This document shows, in pieces, positions 14,422 to 22,239 of a stretch of DNA of 27,233 nucleotides (position 1 is its first letter; each line of letters starts with the position of its first letter). The notes beneath the pieces were generated by a model, which was not told the origin of the DNA, ran no database searches, and worked only from the letters and a program-made list of their open reading frames with translations. This stretch comes from CAYLLD01 sp964425135 (GTDB lineage: Bacteria; Pseudomonadota; Alphaproteobacteria; Rhodobacterales; Rhodobacteraceae): assembly GCA_964425135.1 (NCBI GenBank), contig CAYRKW010000043.1, forward strand, positions 1 through 27,233. The letters run 5' to 3'. A program made the translations under genes and the position numbers.

Positions 14422-15609
14422 TCACGCTCTTGCTCGACGAACGCGGGCGCTGCCAAGGATGGTGATGCAAAAGATGATACCGGACAGGACCGCGAGCGCG
14501 CCTTGCAGCCGGATGAATATGTCCACCTGCAACAGCGCAAGACCCGACGTGATCAGCGAGGCCACGAGTAACTGAAACGTGCCCATAATCGCCGCTGCCA
14601 TGCCGGCGGTTTTGGCCAAGGGCTCCAACGCCAGCGCAGTTGTGAGTGCCAGCATCATGCCGATGAAGGTGAAAAGCGCGATCGATATCGCAATGAACAG
14701 CACGATATTCTGAAGCCCCAGCGCAAGGCTGAGCGCAAGGCAAAGGCCACAAAGCGCAAACCCCATCGCGGTCCGTCGCATCAATTCGAGCTTTTCATGT
14801 CGTGCGATGATCTGCCGGATGATCAGCCCTCCGATAAAATACCCCACCGATGCGATGGCGTAGATCGCCGCATAGCCCTTCGCGCTGGTGCCAAAGGTGT
14901 TGATAAACGCCTCAGACGACAGTGTCACATAGGTGAGGAGTGTCGCGAACGTGAAGGCAAAGACCAATGCGCCCAGAAGGCTCGGCGGGGAGGCCGCAAA
15001 GGCGCGGATGCCGCGCGATAGACGCTCCAATATAGAGCTGCGCGGTTGCTTTTGCAGCGATTCAGGCACGCTCGTCCACATCAGAATAAGCGCAGCGCCC
15101 CCAAAGAGGGCAGAGGCGAAGAATGGCGCGCGCCAGCCAAACATCTCCATCGCTAGCGCACCCGCAATCGGGGCGACGATCATCACAACGCCCAGCATTG
15201 ACGTCAGTAGCGACATGAGCCGCCCCGTCTGTGGCCCTTCGGTCAAATCACGCGCAATCGCCCGTGCCATCACCGCGCCGCTCGCCCCGACCAATCCTTG
15301 CAGGAAGCGGAAGATGAGCAGGGTGGTGATGCTCGTGCTAAAGGCTGCGATGGTCGCAAACACCACAAACATCGACATGCAGATCAGCACGAGCGGGCGG
15401 CGGCCAAAATGATCCGACAAGGCGCCGATGGGAATCTGGCCCAAGCCATAGCCAAGGATGTAGAGCGAGATGGTAAGCTGGATCACCCCTATCTCAGCGC
15501 CGAAAAACTTTGCCGTGGCCGGGATCGCGGGCAGGGTGACGTCGATTGAGAAGGCGGTCGCACCAATCAGCGCAATCAGGGTCAGGACCGTGAGTTTTGG
15601 AATAGCCAT
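14422..15609 (-). CDS. MFS transporter, Bcr/CflA drug-resistance subfamily
   Basis: The 395-residue inner-membrane protein has about 12 hydrophobic segments. It starts MAIPKLTVLTLIALIGATAFSIDVTLPAIPATAKFFG-like, with the D-x-x-L-P-A-x-P signature of the Bcr/CflA group. MFS motif A is seen as GALSDHFGRRPL (about 62-73), and RFLQGLVGASGAVMARAIARD is the fourth/fifth-span signature of drug:H+ antiporters. ATG 15609 is preferred over GTG 15627 because it fits family N-termini. The protein probably exports toxic or metabolic compounds in exchange for protons; some relatives export amino acids or sulfonamides. It lies downstream of the glycosyltransferase-like gene on the same strand, 80 bp away, with no clear co-transcription signal. 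Confidence 0.88.
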   Translation of the reverse strand: MAIPKLTVLTLIALIGATAFSIDVTLPAIPATAKFFGAEIGVIQLTISLYILGYGLGQIPIGALSDHFGRRPLVLICMSMFVVFATIAAFSTSITTLLIFRFLQGLVGASGAVMARAIARDLTEGPQTGRLMSLLTSMLGVVMIVAPIAGALAMEMFGWRAPFFASALFGGAALILMWTSVPESLQKQPRSSILERLSRGIRAFAASPPSLLGALVFAFTFATLLTYVTLSSEAFINTFGTSAKGYAAIYAIASVGYFIGGLIIRQIIARHEKLELMRRTAMGFALCGLCLALSLALGLQNIVLFIAISIALFTFIGMMLALTTALALEPLAKTAGMAAAIMGTFQLLVASLITSGLALLQVDIFIRLQGALAVLSGIIFCITILGSARVRRARA

Positions 15610-15689
15610 GTCGCAACGGTCCAGCACTTGTTTACGGATCGATGCTTAGGGTTTTGGCCAATGCGATACAAGCGACAAGCCCGCCTCGC

Positions 15690-16517
15690 TCAGAACCACT
15701 GCCCCGGTTCGATGAACCCATGATCCATCAATTGCGTTGAGGTCCATTCGAACCGGGTAGATCCGCTCCACATGAAACTCTCCACCTCAAACTGCGAGCC
15801 GGGATTGTGGCGCAGGCTCTTTGCGACGCGGAACGAGGCAACAGCACCGGTGAGCGAATGGTGCCATGGGCAACTCACCGTGTTCATCTCCGCATCGCTC
15901 AGCTGAAATTCTGCTGTCAGCCGCACATCCGGTAGAGCCCGAAACAGCGCAATGCGATCAATGCTCTGCCGCGCCCAGGGGATATGTTGCGCGTAACGCC
16001 ACTTGAGACCGCCGAAAACCTGCTTCTGCCGCTCAAGCCTTTGAGGTCCGTCAAACCGGTCGTGCGCGTAATACCCCTGAGAGTCAAAATGCGCGTTTGT
16101 GGCATCCACCGCGTTTGGCGCGGTCGTGCAATCTGCTGCATAAAGATCAAGAACAGTACAATAGACAGCGCTGCGGTTTTCCTCATCCACAAACTGAATC
16201 GCATCGGATATCGCGCGTTGCTCGCAAAACGGGAAGTAGAAATACTCGGCGTTATACACCGGCAAGACCCAGCGGTTTTGCAATTGGCCAAGCAATGGAT
16301 TGACGATCTCGTCAAGTCCGCCCTGCGGCGCGCCCTCCAGATGGATCACCGGCGTTTTCAGGCTCGCGGGTTTTTCGCCCAACAGAATGATATTCTCAAA
16401 CCCCAACGCCGCGTGATGCGCCAGTGTCGAGGCCAGCTCAACCCCGTCCTCATTTATCACAATCGCGACCGGACCGGGTTTGAGCGCGCTGGTAATGTTC
16501 CGATATGATGAAACCAT
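15690..16517 (-). CDS. glycosyltransferase family 2-like protein, uncharacterised
   Basis: This 275-residue soluble protein resembles a group common in Rhodobacteraceae and annotated as glycosyltransferase family 2 or 92-like. The N-terminal half has a nucleotide-sugar-type fold start (VAIVINEDGVELASTLAHHAALGF, then ENIILLG). The position where such enzymes carry DxD reads LPVYNAEYF, so the metal-binding motif appears to be missing. Conserved-looking blocks follow: FGGLKWRYAQHIPWARQSID, then CPWHHSLTGAVASFRVAKSL. There is no signal peptide or membrane span. It may be a polysaccharide-related transferase with an unusual active site, or a non-catalytic relative. It is divergent from the mucR-like gene, whose family often controls exopolysaccharide genes; a link is only suggestive. 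Confidence 0.6.
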   Translation of the reverse strand: MVSSYRNITSALKPGPVAIVINEDGVELASTLAHHAALGFENIILLGEKPASLKTPVIHLEGAPQGGLDEIVNPLLGQLQNRWVLPVYNAEYFYFPFCEQRAISDAIQFVDEENRSAVYCTVLDLYAADCTTAPNAVDATNAHFDSQGYYAHDRFDGPQRLERQKQVFGGLKWRYAQHIPWARQSIDRIALFRALPDVRLTAEFQLSDAEMNTVSCPWHHSLTGAVASFRVAKSLRHNPGSQFEVESFMWSGSTRFEWTSTQLMDHGFIEPGQWF

Positions 16518-16634
16518 GATCTATTCTTGGCAATTCAGAGGTTCACTTACGTGTTTACACCGAGGCGCTTGAATTTGGCAGAGCGCTTCGTGATCAACTA
16601 TTCGCGATTGCGACAATACTGATACTATAATCAA

Positions 16635-16662
16635 TTGACACCTCACGAATGCTGCCTATCTT
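16635..16662 (+). promoter_or_regulatory. candidate promoter of the mucR-like gene
   Basis: A perfect TTGACA (16635-16640), a 16-base spacer and TATCTT (16657-16662) would start transcription near 16669 and give a leader of about 140 nt. A perfect TATAAT lies just upstream at 16626-16631 but lacks a matching -35. Confidence 0.5.
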
Positions 16663-16771
16663 GAGGCCATTCCAACGCCCCAATAACAGAAGTAATAAAA
16701 AGAGGGTCAACTGTATTCACGAGAGAGTTTCGTAAAAGAGTGAAGGGAGCTGCCCGCAGTTCGCTGGTACA

Positions 16772-16798
16772 ACACACACACTGAGTATCACACACACA
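16772..16798 (+). repeat. paired CA-dinucleotide runs in the mucR leader
   Basis: Two ten-base alternating CA runs (16772-16781, 16789-16798) flank TGAGTAT and end 12 bases before the start codon, where the ribosome binds. Only a weak GAAAG stands in for a Shine-Dalgarno sequence. Confidence 0.7.
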
Positions 16799-16810
16799 GA
16801 AAGTACAAAT

Positions 16811-17233
16811 ATGAGTAACGAAGAGCCTGTCGATAAGGCAGAAATTCTAGCACTGACGTCGGACATTGTCTCGTCGCATGTTGCGAATAATAACGTCTCG
16901 TCTGACGACCTACCGGGATTAATCGAACTTGTTTATGAAAAGCTCGTGGATCTGAGCAAGCCTGAGTCAGAAAAAACCGTAGAACTTATTCCTGCCGTAC
17001 CAATCAAGAAATCGGTCACAGATGACTACATCGTCTGTCTTGAAGACGGCAAGCAACTCAAAATGCTCAAACGCCATCTGATGACCTCCTACAACCTGAC
17101 GCCGGAGGACTACCGCGCGAAATGGGGGTTGGCGCCGGACTATCCCATGGTTGCGCCCAATTATGCGATCAAACGTCAGCAATTGGCGAAGAAGATCGGC
17201 CTGGGACGCAAACCCAAAGGCGCAAAAAAGTAA
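16811..17233 (+). CDS. MucR/Ros-family transcriptional regulator
   Basis: The 140-residue DNA-binding protein has a helical N-terminal oligomerisation part (about 8-50) and a C-terminal Ros/MucR zinc-finger-like domain. The hallmark YIVCLEDGKQLKMLKRHL and PEDYRAKWGLAPDYPMVAPNYA are present, as is the basic tail KKIGLGRKPKGAKK. Cys76, Asp79 and His89 fill three metal positions. Where Ros or MucR has the last His, this protein has MTSYN (Ser93, Tyr94), so it may bind zinc differently or not at all, as reported for some rhizobial relatives. Such proteins bind AT-rich DNA and repress many genes, including their own and exopolysaccharide genes. The start is fixed by ATG after a weak GAAAG; miaB follows on the same strand. 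Confidence 0.9.
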   Translation: MSNEEPVDKAEILALTSDIVSSHVANNNVSSDDLPGLIELVYEKLVDLSKPESEKTVELIPAVPIKKSVTDDYIVCLEDGKQLKMLKRHLMTSYNLTPEDYRAKWGLAPDYPMVAPNYAIKRQQLAKKIGLGRKPKGAKK

Positions 17234-17252
17234 GATCAAGCGCATTGATTTG

Positions 17253-17281
17253 ACCTCGCGGTGACTTTAAGGCTGCGAGGT
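17253..17281 (+). other. hairpin between mucR-like gene and miaB
   Basis: ACCTCGC (17253-17259) and GCGAGGT (17275-17281) form a perfect 7-bp stem with a 15-base loop. No T run follows, so it is at best a weak terminator or an mRNA structure. Confidence 0.3.
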
Positions 17282-17317
17282 CTCAAACTCCGGTTTTCAA
17301 CAGGCGGATGCGCAACC

Positions 17318-18643
17318 ATGCCAGATCGTAAGAAACTCTACATCAAGACATACGGATGTCAGATGAACGTCTACGATTCCGAACGCATGGCCGGTGCTTT
17401 GGCACCAGATGGCTATGAGCAGACCTCAGCGCCCGATCAGGCTGATCTCATTCTGCTCAACACCTGTCACATCCGCGAGAAGGCGGCGGAGAAGATTTAT
17501 TCCGAGTTGGGACGGCTCAAGGGTCATAAGGCCAATAATCCTGACCTGAAAATCGGCGTCACCGGCTGCGTTGCGCAAGCCGAAGGCGCGTTTATCATGG
17601 AACGCCAGCCCGCCGTGGACCTCGTGGTCGGACCACAAGCCTACCATAATCTTCCCGCCATGATGAAGGATGTGGCGCAAGGCAATCGCCCCGTGAACAC
17701 CGACTTCCCGCTGGAAGATAAGTTCGAGCATTTGCCCAAAGATGCGACGAGGACGCAGCGCGCCCCTGCTGCGTTTTTGACCGTGCAGGAAGGCTGCGAC
17801 AAGTTCTGCGCCTTTTGCGTCGTTCCCTACACGCGCGGCGCAGAGGTCTCGCGCCCGGCCATGCGGATCATCGATGAAGCCAAAGCGCTCGTGGACAGCG
17901 GCGTGCGCGACATCACGCTTTTGGGGCAGAACGTGAATGCCTATCACGGCGATGGACCGGACGGCGACTACTCGCTCGCCAGACTGATCGCAGCACTGGC
18001 GGAAATCGAGGGTTTGGCACGCATCCGCTACACCACCTCCCACCCCAACGATATGAGCGACGATCTGATCGCAGCGCATGGCGAGATTGCAAAGCTGATG
18101 CCTTACCTGCATTTGCCGGTCCAATCGGGCAGCAACCGCGTTCTCAAAGCGATGAACCGCAAGCATACGGCGCAAGATTACATCGCGCTGATCGAACGCA
18201 TCCGAAGCGCGCGACCCGATCTCGCGCTATCGGGGGATTTCATCGTCGGCTTTCCCGGCGAGACCGAAGAGGACTTCGAGGCGACACTAGATCTTTGTGA
18301 TAAGGTCCAATACGCGCAAGCCTATAGCTTCAAATATTCCGAACGCCCAGGAACACCCGCAAGCGAACGCGCGCAGGTGGATGAAGACGTCAAATCCGAG
18401 CGTCTGGCGCGATTGCAGGCCAAACTGACCGCGCAGCAAACTGACTTTCAGCAGAAAATGGTCGGGCGTAAATTGCCGGTTCTCCTGGAAAAGCGGGGGC
18501 GCGATCCAGGGCAGCTCGTGGGTAAATCCCCCTACCTTCACGCGGTTCATGTCGATGCGGATGCCGCCAATATCGGCAGCGTGGTTGATGTGAAAATCAC
18601 GCAAAGCGGTACAAACTCGCTTAATGCGGTCGTTCTGGATTGA
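17318..18643 (+). CDS. miaB: tRNA-2-methylthio-N6-dimethylallyladenosine synthase MiaB
   Basis: MiaB adds a methylthio group to modified adenosine 37 of tRNAs reading UNN codons. The 441-residue protein begins MPDRKKLYIKTYGCQMN. The auxiliary [4Fe-4S] cluster ligands are Cys14, Cys50 and Cys84. The radical SAM cluster is CDKFCAFC (Cys160, Cys164, Cys167). The central barrel carries HLPVQSGSNRVLKAMNRKHT and GDFIVGFPGETEEDF, and a C-terminal TRAM-like domain (about 375-441) should bind tRNA. The frame is open to 17261, but the family N-terminus places the start at ATG 17318. In many proteobacteria miaB is directly followed by phoH; here two envelope genes lie between them. Confidence 0.97.
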   Translation: MPDRKKLYIKTYGCQMNVYDSERMAGALAPDGYEQTSAPDQADLILLNTCHIREKAAEKIYSELGRLKGHKANNPDLKIGVTGCVAQAEGAFIMERQPAVDLVVGPQAYHNLPAMMKDVAQGNRPVNTDFPLEDKFEHLPKDATRTQRAPAAFLTVQEGCDKFCAFCVVPYTRGAEVSRPAMRIIDEAKALVDSGVRDITLLGQNVNAYHGDGPDGDYSLARLIAALAEIEGLARIRYTTSHPNDMSDDLIAAHGEIAKLMPYLHLPVQSGSNRVLKAMNRKHTAQDYIALIERIRSARPDLALSGDFIVGFPGETEEDFEATLDLCDKVQYAQAYSFKYSERPGTPASERAQVDEDVKSERLARLQAKLTAQQTDFQQKMVGRKLPVLLEKRGRDPGQLVGKSPYLHAVHVDADAANIGSVVDVKITQSGTNSLNAVVLD

Positions 18644-18651
18644 ATTTCCTT

Positions 18652-18680
18652 TTTACACCGCAAAAACTGTGCTTTATAAC
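18652..18680 (+). promoter_or_regulatory. strong sigma-70-like promoter for the OmpA-like/lipoprotein pair
   Basis: TTTACA (18652-18657), a 17-base spacer and TATAAC (18675-18680) match five of six bases at each element. Transcription from near 18687 gives a leader of about 70 nt. It begins right after the miaB stop, so this gene pair has its own promoter. Confidence 0.7.
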
Positions 18681-18757
18681 ACCGCAAATTGGTTGACACG
18701 CGCGGGTCCGATTTTTCGTCTCGTGACATAAACAAAACAACCGTGGAGACGAGGGTA

Positions 18758-19351
18758 ATGAAGTTCTTTACAGGATGTGTTGCACTGGCTGTTACTGTGG
18801 CGATTGGCGCCTCCAGCCCCGTGATGGCGCAAGGTATCGGCGGCTTTTTCAAGCGCATTGCAACCGGCATCACGGATGACAATTCCAACAGCGAACTTGT
18901 TGCAACGATCTGGGTTGACCCGGATGGGTGCGAGCATTGGGTGATGGACGACGGGCTCGAAGGCTTCATGTCCGCACATCTCGACAATCACGGCAAACCC
19001 GTGTGCCGCGTCGTTCCGCCTCCGGCAGAGGTTTGCGCGCAGCTTGATGCCAACGCGTTGTTCGCCAGCGGCAGTGCCGCACTGAACAGAAGTGCCCGCG
19101 CTGAAGTTGAAGGCGTGTTTAGCGAGTTGTTTGGCAAGTCGATCATCGTCAATGGCTATACGGACAGCGTCGGCGATGAAGAGTTCAACCTCGATCTTTC
19201 GATGCGCCGCGCAGCCGCTGTGGCTGCGGTTGCCAACGAGATGGGCGTTGTTGCCGAACCACGCGGGTTTGGCGAGCAGATGCCTGTTGCCTCGAACGAT
19301 ACTGCGGACGGGCGGCGTCTGAACCGCCGCGTGGAGTTGTCATGCTCATGA
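18758..19351 (+). CDS. OmpA-family envelope protein with N-terminal DPxGCxHW motif domain
   Basis: This 197-residue exported protein has a signal peptide ending near PVMAQ (residue 25). A 34-residue motif at 51-84 (IWVDPDGCEHW, DDGLEGFM, GKPVCR) is repeated in the next gene. A C-terminal OmpA-like peptidoglycan-binding domain follows (about 93-197). Asp136 in GYTDSVGD and Arg151 in MRRA match the positions that hold diaminopimelate in OmpA. Two Cys in the motif and Cys93/Cys196 in the OmpA part could form disulfides in the periplasm. There is no beta-barrel. ATG 18758 has GAGG upstream; the frame open to 18689 lacks a signal. It probably ties the cell wall to another envelope component through the motif domain, which is inference. 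Confidence 0.85.
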   Translation: MKFFTGCVALAVTVAIGASSPVMAQGIGGFFKRIATGITDDNSNSELVATIWVDPDGCEHWVMDDGLEGFMSAHLDNHGKPVCRVVPPPAEVCAQLDANALFASGSAALNRSARAEVEGVFSELFGKSIIVNGYTDSVGDEEFNLDLSMRRAAAVAAVANEMGVVAEPRGFGEQMPVASNDTADGRRLNRRVELSCS

Positions 19352-19377
19352 ATTGCGAAAAGAACGGAGCCGCCCGG

Positions 19378-19665
19378 ATGAATAGCAAGCTGGTACATAC
19401 CGCTCTTGCGGCGATTTTGTTCACTGCCGGATGTGCAGGTGACACAACCCGAGATTTTGGAATTGATCAGGGCGACCTGACCACGATGAAAGCCGGAATT
19501 TGGATTGATCCGAACGGCTGTGATCACTGGATTATCGACGATGGCGTTGAGGGCTACATGACCCCGCGTTTGCGCCCCGATGGTATTCCGGTCTGCCGTA
19601 AGGCGCCGGTTGATGACGCCGATAATACGGTTGATTTCGAGCGTCAGCTGATCGGCTCCTCCTGA
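19378..19665 (+). CDS. small lipoprotein with DPxGCxHW motif
   Basis: The 95-residue product has a signal peptide with the lipobox TAGC (Cys19) and no Asp at +2, which suggests the outer membrane. After a short linker comes the motif at 41-74 (IWIDPNGCDHW, DDGVEGYM, GIPVCR). It shares 20 of 34 positions with residues 51-84 of the preceding protein. It then ends in an acidic tail, with no OmpA domain. ATG 19378 is chosen for the GGAG eight bases upstream and because it opens a proper lipoprotein signal. The frame is open to 19342, overlapping the previous gene. Co-transcribed 26 bp behind the OmpA-like gene, it looks like a lipid-anchored partner or paralogue; function unknown. Confidence 0.8.
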   Translation: MNSKLVHTALAAILFTAGCAGDTTRDFGIDQGDLTTMKAGIWIDPNGCDHWIIDDGVEGYMTPRLRPDGIPVCRKAPVDDADNTVDFERQLIGSS

Positions 19666-19773
19666 GCGCGACACCGCGTCCCGACAAATTTGTAATTTTC
19701 GCTCCAATTTTGCACGCATGGTGATAGGATCATCCCTGCAACCAAGTGTAATTTGTTCTTCGGAGAAGATATT

Positions 19774-20784
19774 TTGGCGACATCCGCCCAGTTTCCCAAC
19801 GCGTCCGATACCGAGCCGTCCGAAACGGTGCTCTCTTTCCCAGACAACCGCCTACTGATTGATCTTTGCGGAGAATTTGACCGCAATCTGGCGCAGATCG
19901 AAGCAGCGCTCGACGTCACGCTTGTGCGTCGCGGCAATGAGATAGACATTCACGGCGATACCGAAAGCGCCGCGCTTGCGCAGCATGCGTTGCAAGCGCT
20001 CTATCGGCGTCTGGAAAGTGGCAAGGAAATCGAGCCGGGCGATGTCGATGCCGCCATCCGCATGGGTGGCACAGAAGAGGGCACCGGTTCACGTGACGGC
20101 GATCAGATCGAGATGTTCAACGGCGGCGCGATGGAAATTCGCACCCGCAAGAAAACCGTTGAGCCGCGCAGCAAGACCCAAGCGCAATATGTGCATCAGC
20201 TCTTTGAAAATGAACTGGTGTTTGGGCTCGGACCCGCAGGCACCGGCAAAACCTATATCGCCGTGGCCGCCGGTGTGTCCAAGTTTCTCGACGGCGAGGT
20301 CGACAAGATCATCCTCAGCCGCCCGGCAGTCGAGGCGGGGGAGCGGCTCGGGTTTCTGCCCGGCGATATGAAAGAGAAAGTCGATCCCTACATGCAGCCG
20401 CTCTATGACGCGCTGAACGACTTCCTGCCCGGCAAGCAAGTGGCCAAACTCATTGAGGACAAACGCATCGAAATCGCCCCGCTCGCGTTTATGCGCGGAC
20501 GCACCCTATCGAACGCTTTCGTTGTGCTCGATGAAGGACAAAACGCGACAACAATGCAGATGAAAATGTTCCTCACCCGGCTCGGTGAAGGTTCGCGCAT
20601 GGTGATCACCGGCGATATGAGCCAGATCGACCTGCCACGCGGCGTGCCGTCAGGGCTTGTCGAGGCGGAGAAAATCCTGCGCGGTGTAGAAGGGATCGGC
20701 ATGACCTATTTCAAGGCCGAAGATGTGGTCCGTCATCCGATGGTCGCCAAGATCATTCGCGCCTACGAAAAAGCCACCTCCTGA
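19774..20784 (+). CDS. phoH: PhoH-family ATPase (YbeZ)
   Basis: This 336-residue cytoplasmic protein has an N-terminal KH-like region (about 20-85) and a PhoH NTPase core. The core has Walker A GPAGTGKT (153-160), ILSRPAVEAGERLGFLPGD and Walker B VVLDEGQN (250-257), followed by ITGDMSQIDLP. YbeZ proteins work with the RNase YbeY, encoded next, in ribosomal RNA processing and RNA quality control. The start is the TTG at 19774, which follows GGAGAAG at proper distance; the frame is open a further seven codons upstream (TTG 19753) without a ribosome-binding site. It heads the conserved run phoH-ybeY-corC-lnt, with tight spacing. Confidence 0.95.
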   Translation: MATSAQFPNASDTEPSETVLSFPDNRLLIDLCGEFDRNLAQIEAALDVTLVRRGNEIDIHGDTESAALAQHALQALYRRLESGKEIEPGDVDAAIRMGGTEEGTGSRDGDQIEMFNGGAMEIRTRKKTVEPRSKTQAQYVHQLFENELVFGLGPAGTGKTYIAVAAGVSKFLDGEVDKIILSRPAVEAGERLGFLPGDMKEKVDPYMQPLYDALNDFLPGKQVAKLIEDKRIEIAPLAFMRGRTLSNAFVVLDEGQNATTMQMKMFLTRLGEGSRMVITGDMSQIDLPRGVPSGLVEAEKILRGVEGIGMTYFKAEDVVRHPMVAKIIRAYEKATS

Positions 20785-20790
20785 CCCGAT

Positions 20791-21276
20791 ATGCCACAGC
20801 TTGAGATGGATATACTGATCGAGGATCAGGGATGGGACGTCGTTGATCTTGACCGGATTGCCGTCTCGGTTTGCACCGCGCTTTCAGATCAACTGGGTCT
20901 CGACAAACCTCATGAAATTAGCGTCCTGGCCTGCAATGACGCAAGGATTGCCGCGCTGAACGCGCAGTTTCGCGACAAGCCAAACGCAACCAACGTCCTG
21001 TCATGGCCAAGCGAAGACTTACGCCCCGAGACGCCCGGCGCGTTGCCAACGCCGCCGCAGATGCGCGAGATCGGCGATGTGGCGCTTGCGCTGGAGACCT
21101 GCCTTGCGGAAGCGGACGGACAAAACAAGTCATCAAATCACCATATTGCTCATCTTTTGGTCCATGGCAGCCTGCATCTGCTCGGCTACGACCATGAAAC
21201 CGACGCGGATGCGGCGCTGATGGAAGAAACTGAAATCAAAACGCTTGAAAAACTAGGTATAGAAAGTCCATATTAA
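20791..21276 (+). CDS. ybeY: rRNA maturation endoribonuclease YbeY
   Basis: YbeY is a zinc-dependent endoribonuclease needed for 16S rRNA 3'-end maturation. The 161-residue protein has the zinc site HGSLHLLGYDH with His125, His129 and His135. It also has the conserved FRDKPNATNVLSWP segment with Arg61, then IGDVALA. The first ATG (20791) comes six bases after phoH; ATG 20806 is an alternative, and neither has a clear ribosome-binding site, so coupling to phoH is likely. Length is normal. Confidence 0.95.
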   Translation: MPQLEMDILIEDQGWDVVDLDRIAVSVCTALSDQLGLDKPHEISVLACNDARIAALNAQFRDKPNATNVLSWPSEDLRPETPGALPTPPQMREIGDVALALETCLAEADGQNKSSNHHIAHLLVHGSLHLLGYDHETDADAALMEETEIKTLEKLGIESPY

Positions 21277-21321
21277 TCTATGCGCCGCACAAATTCGGTG
21301 CAAATTTCGGATACGGAGAAA

Positions 21322-22239
21322 ATGGCCGACACCTCAGACGGATCTTCTAGCGCAGCGCAAAGCGCGCAGGATGTTGATCCTCAAAACGAGACAAATTCTG
21401 TTTCATTTCTGGACTGGGTTTTGCAGCGGCGCGGACGCCGTTCTGCGCCCAGCTCTCCCAAACAAGTGACCGAGCTTGATCGCGAAAGTGCGGCTGGTCA
21501 ACGCCAGATGCTCGTTAATCTGCGCGAGATGCGCGATTTGCGGGTTGAGGACGTGGCCATCCCGCGCGCCGACATCATCGCGGTCCCGATTGATACCGAT
21601 GCTCGTGAGCTGAAGCAGATTTTTCACGATAGCGGGATGAGCCGTATCCCGGTCTATGAGGAATCTCTCGATAACCCGCTTGGCTTTGTTCACATCAAAG
21701 ATTTCGCAATGAAATTCGGGTTTCAGGACGCGGGCACTGCGTTTGATCTCAAAAGCCTGTTGCGCGAGTTGATGATCGCCCCGCCGTCGATGCCGGTGGG
21801 CGCACTGCTGCTGCGGATGCGGAACGACCGTATGCATATGGCGCTGGTCGTTGACGAATACGGCGGTGTTGATGGCCTGTTGACCATGGAAGATCTGGTC
21901 GAACAGATCGTTGGCGAAATTCTCGACGAGCACGATACCGAAGACGATGATAGCTGGGTTGAGGAAAGCCCAGACACCTATCGCGCGCTCGCCCGCACGG
22001 ATTTGTCCGATTTTGAGGAAGCGGCGAAAGTCGATTTGCTGCCCGATGATCTGGACGAGGACGTCGATACCTTGGGCGGTCTTGTGTTCATGCTGGCCGG
22101 GCGCGTTCCGGTGCGCGGCGAGGTGGTGCGCCACCCGCAGGGCCACGAATTCGAGGTGCTGGAAGCGGATGCGCGCCGCGTCAAACGGCTGCGTGTTCGG
22201 GTAAAACAGCAAAAGCCGCTGGATCGTGCCGCAGAGTAG
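21322..22239 (+). CDS. CBS-domain protein of the CorC/hemolysin-C family
   Basis: The 305-residue cytoplasmic protein has a polar, variable N-terminus (1-60) and a CBS pair (about 75-200) with the segments RADIIAVPID, SRIPVYEESLDNPLGFVHIKD and ALVVDEYGGVDGLLTMEDL. The C-terminal CorC_HlyC domain (about 215-295) has LGGLVFMLAGRVPVRGE. There is no membrane segment, as in E. coli YbeX/CorC. Its role is debated: magnesium/cobalt efflux or ribosome-related. The start chosen is ATG 21322 behind GGAGAAA, which fits related N-termini (MADT-DGSSSAA); ATG 21280 in the same frame, 3 bp after ybeY, is possible. Its end overlaps the lnt start by 14 bp. Confidence 0.9.
   Translation: MADTSDGSSSAAQSAQDVDPQNETNSVSFLDWVLQRRGRRSAPSSPKQVTELDRESAAGQRQMLVNLREMRDLRVEDVAIPRADIIAVPIDTDARELKQIFHDSGMSRIPVYEESLDNPLGFVHIKDFAMKFGFQDAGTAFDLKSLLRELMIAPPSMPVGALLLRMRNDRMHMALVVDEYGGVDGLLTMEDLVEQIVGEILDEHDTEDDDSWVEESPDTYRALARTDLSDFEEAAKVDLLPDDLDEDVDTLGGLVFMLAGRVPVRGEVVRHPQGHEFEVLEADARRVKRLRVRVKQQKPLDRAAE

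Larger units (their letters stand above)
16518..16810. other. AT-richer divergent intergenic region with CA repeats
   Basis: This 293-bp gap separates the glycosyltransferase-like and mucR-like genes. It is visibly richer in A and T than its surroundings, which fits autoregulation by MucR-type proteins. It contains a candidate rightward promoter (16635-16662), a perfect TATAAT at 16626-16631 without a good -35, and two (CA)5 runs at 16772-16781 and 16789-16798. I see no convincing small gene. Confidence 0.6.

Noticed and set aside
16650..16736. A 28-codon frame (MLPILRPF...) in the gap before the mucR-like gene
   Set aside because: It has no ribosome-binding site, no coding character, and overlaps the expected promoter and leader.
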